NCBI GenBank assembly: GCA_002722455.1
Contig: PBMB01000009.1
Span: forward strand, 152,396 to 216,395
Direction of reading: 5' to 3'
DNA from: Chloroflexota bacterium
GTDB taxonomy: Bacteria > Chloroflexota > Dehalococcoidia > Lucifugimonadales > GCA-2722455
DNA length: 64,000 nucleotides
Under the pieces are notes generated by a model that made no database searches, was not told where the DNA came from, and worked only from the letters and a program-made list of their open reading frames with translations. The position numbers and the translations under genes were made by a program. Shown piece after piece: positions 37,569 through 48,295 of this stretch (the first letter of the stretch is position 1; each line of letters starts with the position of its first letter).

Positions 37569-38885
37569 CTATTTAGCAGATTTAGCAGATGCGTCTTTAT
37601 TTAGTTTATCTAAAAATTCTTGATTAGTTTTTGTTGCCTTAAGCCGATTGAAAATTTGTTCAACAACATCAACAGATGTTTTGCTGTCAGGGTTGCTTTG
37701 AGAATTCATAAGACTAATCATCCGTCTTAATAGCCAGGTTTGCTTTAGAGTTTCTGGAGATAGCATTAACTCTTCACGACGAGTACCGCTTTTCGCTATA
37801 TCTATTGCTGGGTAAACTCTTCTTTCACTTAATCTTCTATCTAGGTGGATTTCCATATTTCCTGTACCCTTAAACTCCTCATATATGACATCATCCATTC
37901 GGCTTCCTGTATCAACTAAACACGCAGCTAATATAGTCAAACTACCGCCATCTTCTGCATTTCGAGCTGCTCCAAAAAACTTTTTAGATGGATAAAAAGC
38001 AACTGGATCAATTCCTCCAGATAATGTTCTGCCACTTGTAGGTGCAGACAAATTATATGCACGTGTCATTCTTGTAATACTATCTAATAAAATAGCAACA
38101 TCTTTACCTGATTCAACAAGACGTTTAGCTCTTTCTAAAACTAATTCAGCAACTTTACAATGATCTTCAACGGGTTCATCAAAAGTTGAAGCATAAACTT
38201 CACCATTCACTGATCTTGTCATATCAGTTACTTCTTCAGGTCTTTCGCCAATTAGTGCAACCATCAAATGAATATCTGGAGCATTTTGAGTAATGCCTTC
38301 AGCCATATCTTTTAAAAAAGTTGTTTTACCAGCTTTAGGTGGAGCTACAATTAATCCTCTTTGACCTCGACCAATAGGTGAAACTAAATCAATAACTCTA
38401 TTCGAAAGTCTCTTTTGCCCTATTTCCATTTTGATCATCTCTTCTGGATGAAGAGGAGTTAACCTTTCAAAATATTGTCTATTTTGAAGAGAACTAGTGT
38501 TTACATCATTAATAGTATCAACATTAACTAACCCAAAATATCTTTCCCCATCTTTGGGTGCACGAACAGCACCTAATATCATGTCACCAGGTCTAAGTGA
38601 ATGTTTTCTAATTTGAGATTGAGATACATATACATCGCTACTCGAACCATTAGAGCCTATACTAGTATTACCCGCGCTATAGGTCCGTAAAAAGCCATAT
38701 CCATCTTTACTAACAGATAAAACCCCCTTCGCTTTAACTGAATCATCTTTTTCTGCATAAATACTAAGAATTTTAGCTAATAAATCATGTCGTTTATTAC
38801 TAGCTCCTTCTACATTAACCCCTATATCCTGAGCTAAAACATGTAACTCGCTTGTAGATTTAGATTGAATTTCACTTAAATTCAT
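37569..38885 (-). CDS. rho: Transcription termination factor Rho
   Basis: A 438-residue hexameric RNA helicase that ends transcripts. The N-terminal part is a helical SAP-like domain and an OB-type RNA-binding domain ('[16 protein letters not shown]', '[18 protein letters not shown]'). The ATPase core has Walker A 'APPKAGKT' near 178, '[12 protein letters not shown]', Walker B '[17 protein letters not shown]', and the '[19 protein letters not shown]' segment. ATG 38885 is preceded by a 251-bp gap after pyrG. Confidence 0.95.
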   Translation of the reverse strand: MNLSEIQSKSTSELHVLAQDIGVNVEGASNKRHDLLAKILSIYAEKDDSVKAKGVLSVSKDGYGFLRTYSAGNTSIGSNGSSSDVYVSQSQIRKHSLRPGDMILGAVRAPKDGERYFGLVNVDTINDVNTSSLQNRQYFERLTPLHPEEMIKMEIGQKRLSNRVIDLVSPIGRGQRGLIVAPPKAGKTTFLKDMAEGITQNAPDIHLMVALIGERPEEVTDMTRSVNGEVYASTFDEPVEDHCKVAELVLERAKRLVESGKDVAILLDSITRMTRAYNLSAPTSGRTLSGGIDPVAFYPSKKFFGAARNAEDGGSLTILAACLVDTGSRMDDVIYEEFKGTGNMEIHLDRRLSERRVYPAIDIAKSGTRREELMLSPETLKQTWLLRRMISLMNSQSNPDSKTSVDVVEQIFNRLKATKTNQEFLDKLNKDASAKSAK

Positions 38886-39009
38886 AATGTATTACCTTTA
38901 TAACTAAAACCAGAATAACTTATATAATTGTGTGATTAATTTACAAGTCCTAAAGAAAACCCAAAGCTCATTATTGAAACTATATATTTATTAAATATAC
39001 TTTATCGGG

Positions 39010-39044
39010 AAAATCTTTCAAACATTAATTCCTACAAAGATTTT
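39010..39044 (-). other. 9-bp perfect inverted repeat in the rho leader
   Basis: AAAATCTTT (39010-39018) and AAAGATTTT (39036-39044) are exact complements around a 17-base loop, about 125 bases ahead of rho. It could be a leader hairpin or the foot of a terminator. Rho genes are often autoregulated in their leaders, so it is noted; nothing more can be shown. Confidence 0.3.
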
Positions 39045-39051
39045 GAAGGAA

Positions 39052-39077
39052 CAAAAATAGACTAACACAATCAGTCT
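39052..39077 (-). terminator. Probable terminator of the sucC-sucD-pyrG run
   Basis: On the minus strand AGACTGA-TTGTG-TTAGTCT forms a 7-pair stem (one G-T pair) followed by ATTTTTG. It lies about 60 bases after the pyrG stop. The stem is short, so efficiency is uncertain. Confidence 0.4.
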
Positions 39078-39136
39078 TCTACGTCTATACTTGGATAACT
39101 ATTTTTAATAATAAAATACTATGAGCAATAGACCCT

Positions 39137-40768
39137 CTAAAGCAATGAGTACTGCTTCCCTTCCCTTAATGTCTGAGATGAAATTTTTATAAACTCAACG
39201 AATAATGGATGAGGAGATTCAGGACGTGATAAAAATTCAGGGTGGAATTGTACTCCTAACATAAACGGATGTCCTTTTAACTCCATAATTTCAACTAACT
39301 TACCATTAGGTGACACCCCACTAGCTAAAAAGCCTTGTTCTCTAAATTTGGGCAAATAATAATTGTTAACTTCAAATCTATGCCTATGTCTTTCCTCTAT
39401 TAAATCACGTTGGTAAGACACACTAGCAAGTGTATCTTTTACAATGCGACATGGATAAACCCCTAATCTCATTGTTCCACCTTTTTGATCTACTTCTTTC
39501 TGATCATCCATCAAATGAATTACAGGGTGTTTAGTATTTAAATCGAATTCCATAGAATTAGCTGAATCAAAATGTAGTAAGTTTCGTGCTACTTCAATTA
39601 CCATCACTTGTAACCCCAAACACAGGCCTAAACAGGGGATCCCATTTTCTCTACAATATGTAACAGTATCAACCATACCTTCAATACCACGAGGCCCGAA
39701 TCCTCCTGGTATAACAACGCCATCTACATTACTCAGAAACTCAGCCGGTCCATTCTTTTCAATATCCTCAGCCCTTATCCAAATAACTTCGATACCTAAG
39801 TTGTACCTGAACCCTGCATGCGTTAAAGATTCTTTAACAGAAATATAAGAATCAGGGAGGTCCACATATTTACCAACAATTGCAATTCTTATAGTATCTG
39901 AGGTGTTTTGTATAACACTTAACATTTTCTTCCACTGAATCATGTTTAATCTTTTATATTTAAGGTCCAACGATTGAGAAATTATCTTGCTAAAATTTTG
40001 ATTTTCTAAATGTAAAGGAACCTCATATACTGAAGAGGCATTTTCTAATGCAACAACGCTATTTGAACGTACATCACAATATCGAGATATCTTAAGTTTA
40101 GTATCATCATCTAGTGGATAATCACTCCTGCAAACAATAGCATCAGGCTGAATACCCATACCTCGTAATTCTCGTACACTATGCTGAGTTGGCTTCGTCT
40201 TCAACTCACCAGTCATTTTCATATAAGGCAAATATGTCACGTGGATATAATAAGTTGAGTTAATATCAACTTCATTCTTTATCTGACGTATAGCTTCAAT
40301 AAATGGTTGTCCTTCAATATCTCCAACGGTACCACCTACTTCAACAACAACTACAGAAGCACTACTCTCTCTAGCCACTTTATAAATACGTTGCTTAATA
40401 GCTTCAGTCACATGAGGGTCTACCTGAATAGTACCCCCTAAAAATTCACCTTTTCTTTCTCGAGAAATAACATCAGAAAATATTTCTCCAGCCGTACAAT
40501 TAGAAGACGAAGTTAATTCAATATCAATAAATCTTTCATAATGCCCTAAATCTAAATCAGTCTCAGAACCATCCTTAGTTACAAAAACCTCTCCATGCTG
40601 ATATGGAGACATCGTTCCCGGGTCTACATTAAGATAGGGATCTAACTTCAAAACTGACACAGATACACCACGACTTTTTAATAACCGCCCAACGGAAGCA
40701 ACAGTAATTCCTTTTCCTATAGAACTTACTACCCCACCGGTTACAAAAATAAATTTAAATTTTTTCAT
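39137..40768 (-). CDS. pyrG: CTP synthase
   Basis: Makes CTP from UTP with glutamine nitrogen. The 543-residue protein has the synthetase domain beginning 'FIFVTGGVVSSIGKG' (P-loop) and a C-terminal class I glutamine amidotransferase: nucleophile Cys in 'GLCLGLQ' near 383 and the His-Glu pair in 'FHPEFLSRP'. It is 4 bp after sucD, so the two are probably one transcript. Confidence 0.96.
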   Translation of the reverse strand: MKKFKFIFVTGGVVSSIGKGITVASVGRLLKSRGVSVSVLKLDPYLNVDPGTMSPYQHGEVFVTKDGSETDLDLGHYERFIDIELTSSSNCTAGEIFSDVISRERKGEFLGGTIQVDPHVTEAIKQRIYKVARESSASVVVVEVGGTVGDIEGQPFIEAIRQIKNEVDINSTYYIHVTYLPYMKMTGELKTKPTQHSVRELRGMGIQPDAIVCRSDYPLDDDTKLKISRYCDVRSNSVVALENASSVYEVPLHLENQNFSKIISQSLDLKYKRLNMIQWKKMLSVIQNTSDTIRIAIVGKYVDLPDSYISVKESLTHAGFRYNLGIEVIWIRAEDIEKNGPAEFLSNVDGVVIPGGFGPRGIEGMVDTVTYCRENGIPCLGLCLGLQVMVIEVARNLLHFDSANSMEFDLNTKHPVIHLMDDQKEVDQKGGTMRLGVYPCRIVKDTLASVSYQRDLIEERHRHRFEVNNYYLPKFREQGFLASGVSPNGKLVEIMELKGHPFMLGVQFHPEFLSRPESPHPLFVEFIKISSQTLREGKQYSLL

Positions 40769-40772
40769 AATA

Positions 40773-41654
40773 TTAGTTGTCTTTAAGTATCTCTTCTATA
40801 GTAACTCCAATATCACCTGGCCTTGGAATAATTGCAGCACCAGCTGAAGATAAAGCTTTAATTTTTTCAGAAGCTAATGCGTCATTACCTGTTACAATAG
40901 CACCAGCATGCCCCATTCTTCTACCAGCAGGTGCACTCTGACCTACAATCAGAGATGCTACAGGCTTATTTAGTTCATCTTTAATATATTCAGCGGCTAA
41001 TTGTTCTCCCGATCCCCCAATCTCACCAATCATAATTATTGCATCAGTTGCTTCATCATCGTTAAATAATTTCAAAATATCTACAAATGAAGACCCTACA
41101 ACAGGATCACCTCCAATTCCTACGCAAGTAGACTGACCTAATCCAACCATAGTCAATTGAAAAACTGCTTCATATGTTAATGTCCCACTCCTAGAAACAA
41201 CTCCTATGCGACCTGGAGTATGTATATCGTTAGGCATAATTCCCACTTTACATTGATCCCCAGGAGAAATTACCCCTGGACAATTTGGACCAACTAATAT
41301 TGTATCTTTATTTCTCAAATAACTGGATACCCGTACCATGTCATGAACAGGTATACCTTCTGTAATACATACTATTAAATGAATACCTACATCTGCAGCT
41401 TCAATAATAGCATCAGCAGCAAAACGGGGCGGAACGAAAATTAAAGATGTATTGGGGTTTGTTTCTTCAAAAGCTTCTTCAACAGTATTATATATAGGAA
41501 TTTCATCTAGTAACACCTCACCACCACGGCCAGGAGTTACTCCTGCAATAACATTAGTCCCATAATCTAAGCATTTCGAACTATGAAAACGACCTTCACG
41601 GCCGGTGGCACCCTGAACTAATAATCTTGTTTCTTTATTAATTAAAATACTCAT
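40773..41654 (-). CDS. sucD: Succinate-CoA ligase, alpha subunit
   Basis: The 293-residue alpha subunit. It binds CoA ('[13 protein letters not shown]', 'GVTPGRGG') and carries the phospho-histidine in '[11 protein letters not shown]' (about H249). '[11 protein letters not shown]' and '[16 protein letters not shown]' are also diagnostic. With SucC it makes ATP or GTP in the TCA cycle. It lies 5 bp after sucC. Confidence 0.95.
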   Translation of the reverse strand: MSILINKETRLLVQGATGREGRFHSSKCLDYGTNVIAGVTPGRGGEVLLDEIPIYNTVEEAFEETNPNTSLIFVPPRFAADAIIEAADVGIHLIVCITEGIPVHDMVRVSSYLRNKDTILVGPNCPGVISPGDQCKVGIMPNDIHTPGRIGVVSRSGTLTYEAVFQLTMVGLGQSTCVGIGGDPVVGSSFVDILKLFNDDEATDAIIMIGEIGGSGEQLAAEYIKDELNKPVASLIVGQSAPAGRRMGHAGAIVTGNDALASEKIKALSSAGAAIIPRPGDIGVTIEEILKDN

Positions 41655-41659
41655 TATAA

Positions 41660-42829
41660 TTAAATTTCACTACTCAAAAAACTCTTAATTTTCGCCGAAG
41701 CTTCGTTCAAATTATTTACCATTATAATATTCAACTTCGTGTCTTGTAATATTTGAGATGCAATTTCAGAATTAGTACCTAACATTCGTATAACAAACGG
41801 TCTAATTTCATTAGGATATTCTTTTTCGATTTCCAAAATACTATTCGCCACAACATCACATCTTAACACTCCACCAAATATGTTTATCAATATAGCCTGG
41901 ATATGTTTTTCTTCTAAAATAATTCTTAAAGAATCAACAATTTTTTGTTGATCAGCACCACCGCCAACATCTAAAAAATTAGCAGGTTGGAATCCAGTCT
42001 CATTTACAATATCCATAGTAGCCATTGCAAGGCCTGCTCCATTAACTACACAACCTACTTCTCCATCTAATTTAATATAATTTAATCCTAAATCATTAGC
42101 ACGTTTTTCAACTAAATCTTTTTCGCTATCATTATCAAATTTTTGATATTCTTTATGCCGAAATATTGCATCATCATCAATTTCTATTTTGGCATCTGCT
42201 GCAAGTAATCTTCCATCGGAAGTAATTACAACTGGATTAATCTCAAGTAAAGAAAAATCATTTTTTTGAAATGTATCCCATATTGCTGATAAAAATTTTC
42301 TAAATGAATCAGATTGGTCATCTGGTAATGCTAGTAATTTAATTAATTTTCGTAATTGATATTCTTTTAATCCAAATAAAGGATCTATATCTTCTCTTAA
42401 TATCTGTTCAGGAGAGATTTGTGCAATTTCTTCTATATCCATACCACCAGCTGCACAAACAATCAAAAAAGGTAATTTACAATTACTATCTATCGAAATT
42501 GACACATATAATTCTTGTTGAATTTCTAATAATTCTTCAACGAGTACACTGGATACAAGAGCACCATCATTACCAGTTTGATGCGTTACTAAATTAGTAC
42601 CCAAAATAGAACTCGCGAATTTTTTAGCTTGAGCAGAAGAGGAAAATATTTTCACACCACCAGCTTTCCCTCGACCTCCAGTAAGCACTTGTGCTTTAAC
42701 AACAACTTTGCCATTAAGGGTATCTGCAAATTCATAAACAGCATTTGGATCAAAACAAACTGTACCCTTAGGTATTTGAATTAATTCTTGGCTCAATATA
42801 TTTTTAGATTGATACTCATGTAATTTCAA
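41660..42829 (-). CDS. sucC: Succinate-CoA ligase, beta subunit
   Basis: The 389-residue ATP-grasp beta subunit. The family N-terminus 'LHEYQSK' sets the start: TTG 42829, 6 bases after GGAGG (42836-42840). A longer reading from ATG 42853 would add eight residues not found in the family and would put the ribosome site inside the gene. Further motifs are '[16 protein letters not shown]', 'LEINPVVIT' and '[13 protein letters not shown]' and '[13 protein letters not shown]'. It heads sucC-sucD-pyrG and is 63 bp after tRNA-Ser(TGA). Confidence 0.94.
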   Translation of the reverse strand: MKLHEYQSKNILSQELIQIPKGTVCFDPNAVYEFADTLNGKVVVKAQVLTGGRGKAGGVKIFSSSAQAKKFASSILGTNLVTHQTGNDGALVSSVLVEELLEIQQELYVSISIDSNCKLPFLIVCAAGGMDIEEIAQISPEQILREDIDPLFGLKEYQLRKLIKLLALPDDQSDSFRKFLSAIWDTFQKNDFSLLEINPVVITSDGRLLAADAKIEIDDDAIFRHKEYQKFDNDSEKDLVEKRANDLGLNYIKLDGEVGCVVNGAGLAMATMDIVNETGFQPANFLDVGGGADQQKIVDSLRIILEEKHIQAILINIFGGVLRCDVVANSILEIEKEYPNEIRPFVIRMLGTNSEIASQILQDTKLNIIMVNNLNEASAKIKSFLSSEI

Positions 42830-42892
42830 CTCAAACCTCCACAACATATTCAACAGTAATGATAGAACATAGTCAAATTAACATAAAACCGG

Positions 42893-42979
42893 CGGAGGGG
42901 AGAGGATTCGAACCTCCGATACCATTGCTGGTATAACGGTTTTCAAGACCGTCGCAATCGTCCACTCTGCCACCCCTCC
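42893..42979 (-). tRNA. tRNA-Ser (anticodon TGA)
   Basis: An 87-base class II tRNA on the minus strand. The acceptor is GGAGGGG/CCCCTCC with discriminator G, the anticodon loop CTTGAAA gives TGA (reads UCA and others), the variable arm is long and the T-loop GTTCGAATCC is intact. CCA is not encoded (CCG follows). With the GGA and CGA species, three of the four usual serine tRNAs are in this window. Confidence 0.95.
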
Positions 42980-43099
42980 TACACGTAAAAATATAAATTA
43001 TTAAATATAATAAAATACAATTTAAAATATAATTTTAATCGAAATCGAAACATTATAACAAGTCTAACAAGGGTTATTTATCTACAAAATATCTACCAG

Positions 43100-43129
43100 T
43101 TGACTATCCAGTAGACTTACACTTATAAT
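43100..43129 (+). promoter_or_regulatory. Promoter upstream of guaB3
   Basis: TTGACT (43100-43105), 18-base spacer, perfect TATAAT (43124-43129). A start near 43136 leaves a leader of about 120 bases before the TTG start at 43259. The rest of the 279-bp gap (42980-43258) is AT-rich and shows no known RNA. Confidence 0.5.
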
Positions 43130-43258
43130 TCGCTTTATCTATTTAAATATTAAATCAAAATTGATCGATTTTTTGCACTAAAATATTATGCAATTAATTA
43201 TTCTTAAACAGATATTAAAATAAGTGCAATTAATCACTAGTAAGGTGACATAATACGG

Positions 43259-44392
43259 TTGGATACTAATCCAAAACTACGAATCAGTAATGCATATAGT
43301 TTTGATGATATATCGATAGTCCCTGGGACTGTGACTATCGATCCTGATAAAGTTACTACAGATTTTTGTATAGGCTCATATAAATTTTCTATACCAATTA
43401 TAGCTGCTGCAATGGACGCAATTACTTCTCCGAATTTTATTCAGAAACTTAATGATTTAGGTGGATTGGGAGTAATGAATCTTGAAGGTATCCAAACTCG
43501 ATATAAAAATCCTGATGAAACATTAAAAGAAATTATTGACTCATCTCCTTTACAAGCGACTAAGGTACTGCAAAAACTTTATACTTCACCTATAAAACAA
43601 GAATTGATAAAAGAAAGAATTAATGAAATAAAATCAAATGGTACTACATGTGCAGTATCTATAACCCCTGGAAAAGTTAATGAGTTAGCTCCTATTGCAA
43701 TTGATTCAGGTATAGATATTTTGGTAATTCAGTCAACTGTAACTACGGCAACGTACATTTCAGATAAAGAATCAACATTAATTTTATCTGACTTAATTAA
43801 ACAATCACCAATACCAGTCATTGTCGGAAACTGTGTTACATATGAAACTGCAATGGAATTAATTGAAGCAGGGGCTAGTGGATTATTGATTGGTGTAGGC
43901 CCTGGAGCTGCCTGTACAACTCGTGAAGTAACAGGTGTTGGTATTCCTCAAGTAACTGCAACCATGAATTGTTCCACAGCAAGAGATGACTATTTTAAAA
44001 AAACTGGAAAATATATCCCCATTATTACAGATGGTGGAATCAGAACTGGTGGGGATATGTGCAAATCACTCGTATCTGGAGCAGATGCAGTAATGTTGGG
44101 TACTCCGTTAGCTCAATCATCTGAAGCTCCAGGAAAAGGGTTTAATTGGGGTATGGCTAGTCCGCATCCTGACTTACCTCGTGGAACACGTATAGATATT
44201 GGCACAAAATGCTCCCTCAAAAAACTTTTATTCGGACCAGCTTCAGTTCATAACGGAACTCAAAATTTTATCGGCGCCTTGAAAGTATGTATGGGGATGC
44301 TTGGAACAAAAGCTATTAAAGAAATGCATAACTCTGAAATAGTAATTTCTCCTTCTTTAAAAACTGAAGGGAAATCCTATCAAATTAAATAA
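43259..44392 (+). CDS. IMP dehydrogenase family protein, GuaB3 type
   Basis: A 377-residue TIM-barrel protein of the IMPDH/GMP reductase family without CBS domains. The start 'YSFDDISIVPGTVT' and 'LGGLGVMNLEGIQTRY' are typical of the GuaB3 group found beside true GuaB in actinobacteria. The catalytic cysteine lies in 'GVGPGAACTTREVTGVGIPQ' (about C218), and 'ITDGGIRTGGDMCKSL' holds the phosphate site. It could make XMP or act as GMP reductase; activity of this group is not settled. TTG 43259 follows AAGGTG. It converges on prmC, overlapping it by 8 bp. Confidence 0.85.
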   Translation: MDTNPKLRISNAYSFDDISIVPGTVTIDPDKVTTDFCIGSYKFSIPIIAAAMDAITSPNFIQKLNDLGGLGVMNLEGIQTRYKNPDETLKEIIDSSPLQATKVLQKLYTSPIKQELIKERINEIKSNGTTCAVSITPGKVNELAPIAIDSGIDILVIQSTVTTATYISDKESTLILSDLIKQSPIPVIVGNCVTYETAMELIEAGASGLLIGVGPGAACTTREVTGVGIPQVTATMNCSTARDDYFKKTGKYIPIITDGGIRTGGDMCKSLVSGADAVMLGTPLAQSSEAPGKGFNWGMASPHPDLPRGTRIDIGTKCSLKKLLFGPASVHNGTQNFIGALKVCMGMLGTKAIKEMHNSEIVISPSLKTEGKSYQIK

Positions 44393-45227
44393 AAGCCGAT
44401 ACTCCTCGAATGATTTGATTTGAATCACTAATTGGAATTATTTCAGCTGTATCGTAAATCTCTGCAATATATTTACTGACCTTTTGAATTTGATTAGGAG
44501 CTATTTCTAAAATAAGACATCCATTTGGCTTTAAATAATCTTGAGATTGTAAAATCGTATTTAATATAAGATCCAGTCCATCCATACCACCATCAAGTGC
44601 AACCCTAGGCTCTTTTTGCACTTCAATAGACACCTTATCTAAATCTGATTTTGTAAGATAAGGTAAATTAGCAATAATTAAATCAACTTTACCTGGAATA
44701 GCATTTAATAAATCTCCGCATTTCAAAAATATCCTATCTTGAAGATTATGTGAAGTGATATTATGTTTAGCTATCTGTAATGCCGATGAACTAATATCTG
44801 TAGCAAACACAGTAATTTGAGAACAAAAAGTTGCTATTGAAACTGCAATAGCACCTGTACCAGTACCTATATCAGCAACTAAAGAATCTATTTGATATTT
44901 TTGTTGTAAAATGCGGATAGCAAATTCTACTAAATCTTCAGTTTCTGACCTAGGAATCAATACATTTGGATTAACACGAAAATTTAATCCATAGAACTCA
45001 CGTTCTTCTGTGATGTAACTTAATGGTTCTCCAGCTAATCTCTTCTCCAGGTAATAGGTAACTCGATCTCTTAATGATGAATTTATAGGATAGTCTAAAT
45101 TAGTATAAAAATCTGTACGAGACATATTTATTACAAATCGAATTAATATCTCAGCTTCAATTTCATCAATATTTACTGCGATTAATGAACTTCTAACAAA
45201 CGCCCATAAACTCCTTATATTATCCAC
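44385..45227 (-). CDS. prmC: Peptide chain release factor N5-glutamine methyltransferase
   Basis: Methylates the GGQ glutamine of release factors. The 280-residue protein has the helical N-terminus with 'ERLAGEPLSYITEEREFYGL' (key EPLSYI, REFYG), the SAM loop 'VADIGTGTGAIAVSI' and the substrate-binding 'IIANLPYL' near 187, an accepted variant of NPPY. It overlaps prfA, the gene for its substrate, by 8 bp. Confidence 0.94.
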   Translation of the reverse strand: MDNIRSLWAFVRSSLIAVNIDEIEAEILIRFVINMSRTDFYTNLDYPINSSLRDRVTYYLEKRLAGEPLSYITEEREFYGLNFRVNPNVLIPRSETEDLVEFAIRILQQKYQIDSLVADIGTGTGAIAVSIATFCSQITVFATDISSSALQIAKHNITSHNLQDRIFLKCGDLLNAIPGKVDLIIANLPYLTKSDLDKVSIEVQKEPRVALDGGMDGLDLILNTILQSQDYLKPNGCLILEIAPNQIQKVSKYIAEIYDTAEIIPISDSNQIIRGVSAFI

Positions 45228-46293
45228 TCTGTAAAGCCTGTGATAATTTCAAGCTCCGTTCATGATCTAGTAATGCACTAATGATTTCTTCAATATCGCC
45301 ATCTAGAAAAGATTCTAATGTATGTTTTGTTAAATTAATTCTGTGATCTGTTACACGAGATTGAGGGAAGTTGTATGTTCTGATTCTATCTGATCGATCG
45401 CCAGATCCTACTTGAGATCTACGACTATCACTGATTTTTTTCTGTTGTTTTTCGATTTCTTTACCCAGTATTCTAGAACGAATAACAGACATAGCCTTTT
45501 CTTTATTTTTTAATTGGGATCTTTCGTCTTGACAAACAGCTACAATTCCCGTCGGCAAATGAGTGATTCTAATAGCGGTTGAATTTTTCTGAACACTTTG
45601 TCCTCCAGCACCACTAGCGCGAAATACGTCTATTTTTAAATCATCATTTTTAATATAAACATCAACTTCATTAGCTTCAGGTAATACTGCAACAGTTGCT
45701 GAAGAAGTATGAATTCTACCTCCAGATTCTGTAATAGGTATCCTTTGAACTCTATGCCCACCACTTTCGTGCTTTAAAATACTATATGCACCTTTACCAG
45801 TTATTTGAAATATGACTTCTTTAATACTGCCTAATCCTGACTGAGTTATACTTACCAGATCAACCTTCCAATTTTGCTTTTGTGCATAACGGGTATACAT
45901 AGTAAATAGTTCAGAGGCAAAAAGACCAGCTTCATCCCCACCTACTCCTGCTCGAATTTCAAGCATTACATTTTTTTCATCATTAGGATCACTTAAAATT
46001 AATTTTTGCCTTATTTCATTTTCAATTTTTGCCTTATCAATAACTAGATTATCGAGATCTTCGCGAGCCAATGTAGCTAATTCTCGATCTTCCACCAATA
46101 ACATTTTGGTTGATTCATCTATATCAATCAACAATTTTTTATATTGTCTAATCAGTAAAACAATATCTTTTAAACTAGCAATTTCTCTCGTAATTTTTTC
46201 AACTTTTGTATAATCTTGAGAAATAGTAGGATCTTCTAAACTTTTTACAAGATCATCATACCGACTTTCAAACTCATCTAAATTTTCTAACAA
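45220..46293 (-). CDS. prfA: Peptide chain release factor 1
   Basis: Recognises UAG and UAA and releases the peptide. The 357-residue reading from TTG 46293 has AGGAG 7 bases upstream and begins 'LLENLDEFESRYDDLVKSL', as in the family. An in-frame upstream extension to 46341 would put the ribosome site inside the gene. The core has 'EIRAGVGGDEAGLFA', the GGQ loop in 'RASGAGGQSVQKNSTAIR' (about 229-231), and 'DRIRTYNFPQSRVTDHRI', which with the spacing of domain 2 supports RF1 over RF2. No RF2-type frameshift is present. Confidence 0.94.
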   Translation of the reverse strand: MLENLDEFESRYDDLVKSLEDPTISQDYTKVEKITREIASLKDIVLLIRQYKKLLIDIDESTKMLLVEDRELATLAREDLDNLVIDKAKIENEIRQKLILSDPNDEKNVMLEIRAGVGGDEAGLFASELFTMYTRYAQKQNWKVDLVSITQSGLGSIKEVIFQITGKGAYSILKHESGGHRVQRIPITESGGRIHTSSATVAVLPEANEVDVYIKNDDLKIDVFRASGAGGQSVQKNSTAIRITHLPTGIVAVCQDERSQLKNKEKAMSVIRSRILGKEIEKQQKKISDSRRSQVGSGDRSDRIRTYNFPQSRVTDHRINLTKHTLESFLDGDIEEIISALLDHERSLKLSQALQSG

Positions 46294-46327
46294 ATTCAAT
46301 CTCCTAAATAAATAATCTTTTGATAAC

Positions 46328-47605
46328 CTATAGATTATCAATACATTCTTTTGCTAAAAAATTGGCTAATATTTCAAATTTAATTTCTTTTTGTTCATTT
46401 TTAATCATATCTTTCAAAATATATGTATCTTTCTTAATTTCTTCTGAACCCAATATAACAACATAAGGAGAAGACAAGTTACCAGCATATCTCATTTGAC
46501 CTTTTATACTCTTTGACATAGGTGCCAAAATTACTTTAATATCCATATTCCGTAATTTATAAGCAGTGTTAACAGCTTTTCTGATTTCCTTTTCTCCTCC
46601 AATGCAACAGATCACCACATCAACTTGATTAGATTTTTCAAATTGCATATCCTGTTTCTTTAGTTCTTCAACAATCCTTTCTATCCCCATAGCAAACCCA
46701 ATACCAGGTACACTAGGACCACCTAATTCCTGAACTAATCCATCATATCTTCCACCAGCTAATATAGTACTTTGGCTACCTCCATCTATTGGCATAAATT
46801 CAAAAACTGTATGAGTATAATAATCCAATCCTCTTACTAATTGAGTATTAACGTAATATTCGATATTAGAATCTCTTAGATACATTAATAATTTTTCCCA
46901 CCGATCTTTACTTGCTTTAGATAAATAATCTAAGCTATTTGGAGCTTTAGCAAATAAAGATTTCACGTACTTATCTTTTGAATCTAATATTCTTAAGGGA
47001 TTTTCTTCCAATCTCCTTGAATCATCTTCAGATAAGTTATTGGAATAAACGCTGAAATAGTTCAAAATAGCTTCTCTGTATAAATTACGACTTTCTTTAT
47101 CACCTAGAGAATTTATGTTAAGTTTGAATTGTTTCAGGCCAAAGAAAGCAATGATTTTTGTTGCAAATTCAATTACTTCAAAATCAACAGTTGCGGTATC
47201 ATCACCTAATAACTCAATTCCAAATTGATGAAATTGTCTGTATCTTCCTAATTGAGGCCGTTCATACCGATACATTGGCATAATATAAAATAATCGCACT
47301 GGTTGAGGTTGATTATGCATACCATGCTGTAGATATGATCTACAAACAGATGCAGTCCCTTCTGGACGTAAAGTCAGACTATGTCCTCCTCGATCATCAA
47401 AAGAATAAGTTTCCTTCTTAACAATATCTGTAAACTGACCAACACTTCTACTAAAAAGTTCAGTTGATTCAAAAGTAGGAGTAGATATTTGATCATAAGA
47501 ATACTGAGAGGCAAACTGGCGCACTACATTCTCAATATATCTCCAATAAATTTGTTCATTTGGTAATATATCAACTGTTCCTCTAGGAGATTGCATCACT
47601 AACAC
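46328..47605 (-). CDS. hisS: Histidine-tRNA ligase
   Basis: A class II aminoacyl-tRNA synthetase of 425 residues. It shows 'PRGTVDILP', motif 2 'LRPEGTASVCRSYLQHG' and 'PQLGRYRQFHQFGIELLG', the histidine A motif 'GLDYYTHTVFEF', motif 3 'GIGFAMGIERI', and the C-terminal anticodon domain. The start is GTG 47605 or, more likely, ATG 47596. I see no T-box in the leader. It is 34 bp ahead of prfA. Confidence 0.95.
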   Translation of the reverse strand: MLVMQSPRGTVDILPNEQIYWRYIENVVRQFASQYSYDQISTPTFESTELFSRSVGQFTDIVKKETYSFDDRGGHSLTLRPEGTASVCRSYLQHGMHNQPQPVRLFYIMPMYRYERPQLGRYRQFHQFGIELLGDDTATVDFEVIEFATKIIAFFGLKQFKLNINSLGDKESRNLYREAILNYFSVYSNNLSEDDSRRLEENPLRILDSKDKYVKSLFAKAPNSLDYLSKASKDRWEKLLMYLRDSNIEYYVNTQLVRGLDYYTHTVFEFMPIDGGSQSTILAGGRYDGLVQELGGPSVPGIGFAMGIERIVEELKKQDMQFEKSNQVDVVICCIGGEKEIRKAVNTAYKLRNMDIKVILAPMSKSIKGQMRYAGNLSSPYVVILGSEEIKKDTYILKDMIKNEQKEIKFEILANFLAKECIDNL

Positions 47606-47930
47606 TCACATCAATATGAATCTTTAAGTTAAAAAACACTAGAATAATACTAAACAACTTACTTCAGCCAGTATTACAATATTAGAATTCTAGAACTTTA
47701 TACCAACAGATGCTAGCGTAAAATACTGACAATAGCATAAAATTCTAAATTAATAATATAACAACTTAATAAGCTATTCCATAAAAGTATTGTACTTCTC
47801 TATATACTCAGGATATACTAATATCATAAAATATATATTAAAAAACAGATTGCGTATTTAATTACTAAATTTGAAATATATAATTTAAAAATCAAATGAT
47901 ACATTTCAATTATATATAGGAGAATTATCG
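47606..47930 (+). promoter_or_regulatory. 325-bp divergent gap between hisS and rpsT
   Basis: A very AT-rich gap with no gene. On the plus strand TTGTAC (47790-47795), 18 bases, TATACT (47814-47819) is a candidate rpsT promoter. An AGGAG ribosome site closes the gap. A GAATTC-centred palindrome (about 47692-47701) lies on the hisS side. Nothing else was recognised. Confidence 0.35.
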
Positions 47931-48197
47931 TTGACTGCTGCTAAGTCACTACGCGTTTCTATAAGACGTCACCAAATTAAAGGTCCTCTGAAAACAAGAG
48001 CAAATAGTTCTATCAAAAAAGCTCGCATTTCAATCCTCGAAGGGAATTTAGATAATTCAAATATATCTGTTCAAAATGCTATCATCGCTTTAGACAAAGC
48101 TGCAAAAAAAGGTGCTATACATAAAAAAAATGCTGCTCGAAGAAAATCAAGAATTACTCGGCAACTAAACAAACTTCAAAAACAGCTTTCTCAATAA
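47931..48197 (+). CDS. rpsT: 30S ribosomal protein S20
   Basis: An 88-residue, Lys/Arg-rich helical protein that binds 16S rRNA. It shows the pattern 'SIRRHQIKGPLKTRANSSIKKA', 'ALDKAAKKGAIHKKNAARRKSR' (key KAAKKG-IHKN-AARRKSRL-like). The start is TTG 47931 after AGGAG. S20 genes with TTG starts are known in other bacteria. It is upstream of lexA, with a separate promoter between. Confidence 0.94.
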   Translation: MTAAKSLRVSIRRHQIKGPLKTRANSSIKKARISILEGNLDNSNISVQNAIIALDKAAKKGAIHKKNAARRKSRITRQLNKLQKQLSQ

Positions 48198-48230
48198 TTA
48201 TTATCTTAATAATTTGCACCCATTACTCTA

Positions 48231-48280
48231 TTGACACCTCGAATTCAGTATGTTAATTTCTAGAATTAGAACATTTGTAC
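48231..48280 (+). promoter_or_regulatory. lexA promoter with a probable LexA (SOS) box
   Basis: TTGACA (48231-48236), 17 bases and TAATTT (48254-48259) form a promoter. Just downstream, GAACATTTGTAC (48269-48280) matches the Gram-positive-type LexA operator GAAC-N4-GTTC at seven of eight fixed bases and would cover the transcription start. This fits autoregulation of lexA. Confidence 0.5.
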
Positions 48281-48295
48281 TGAAAAGAGGCCTCT

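Noticed and set aside
47606..47930. T-box or other amino-acid sensing leader upstream of hisS
   Set aside because: No T-box consensus, specifier or antiterminator was found on the minus strand, only AT-rich sequence.
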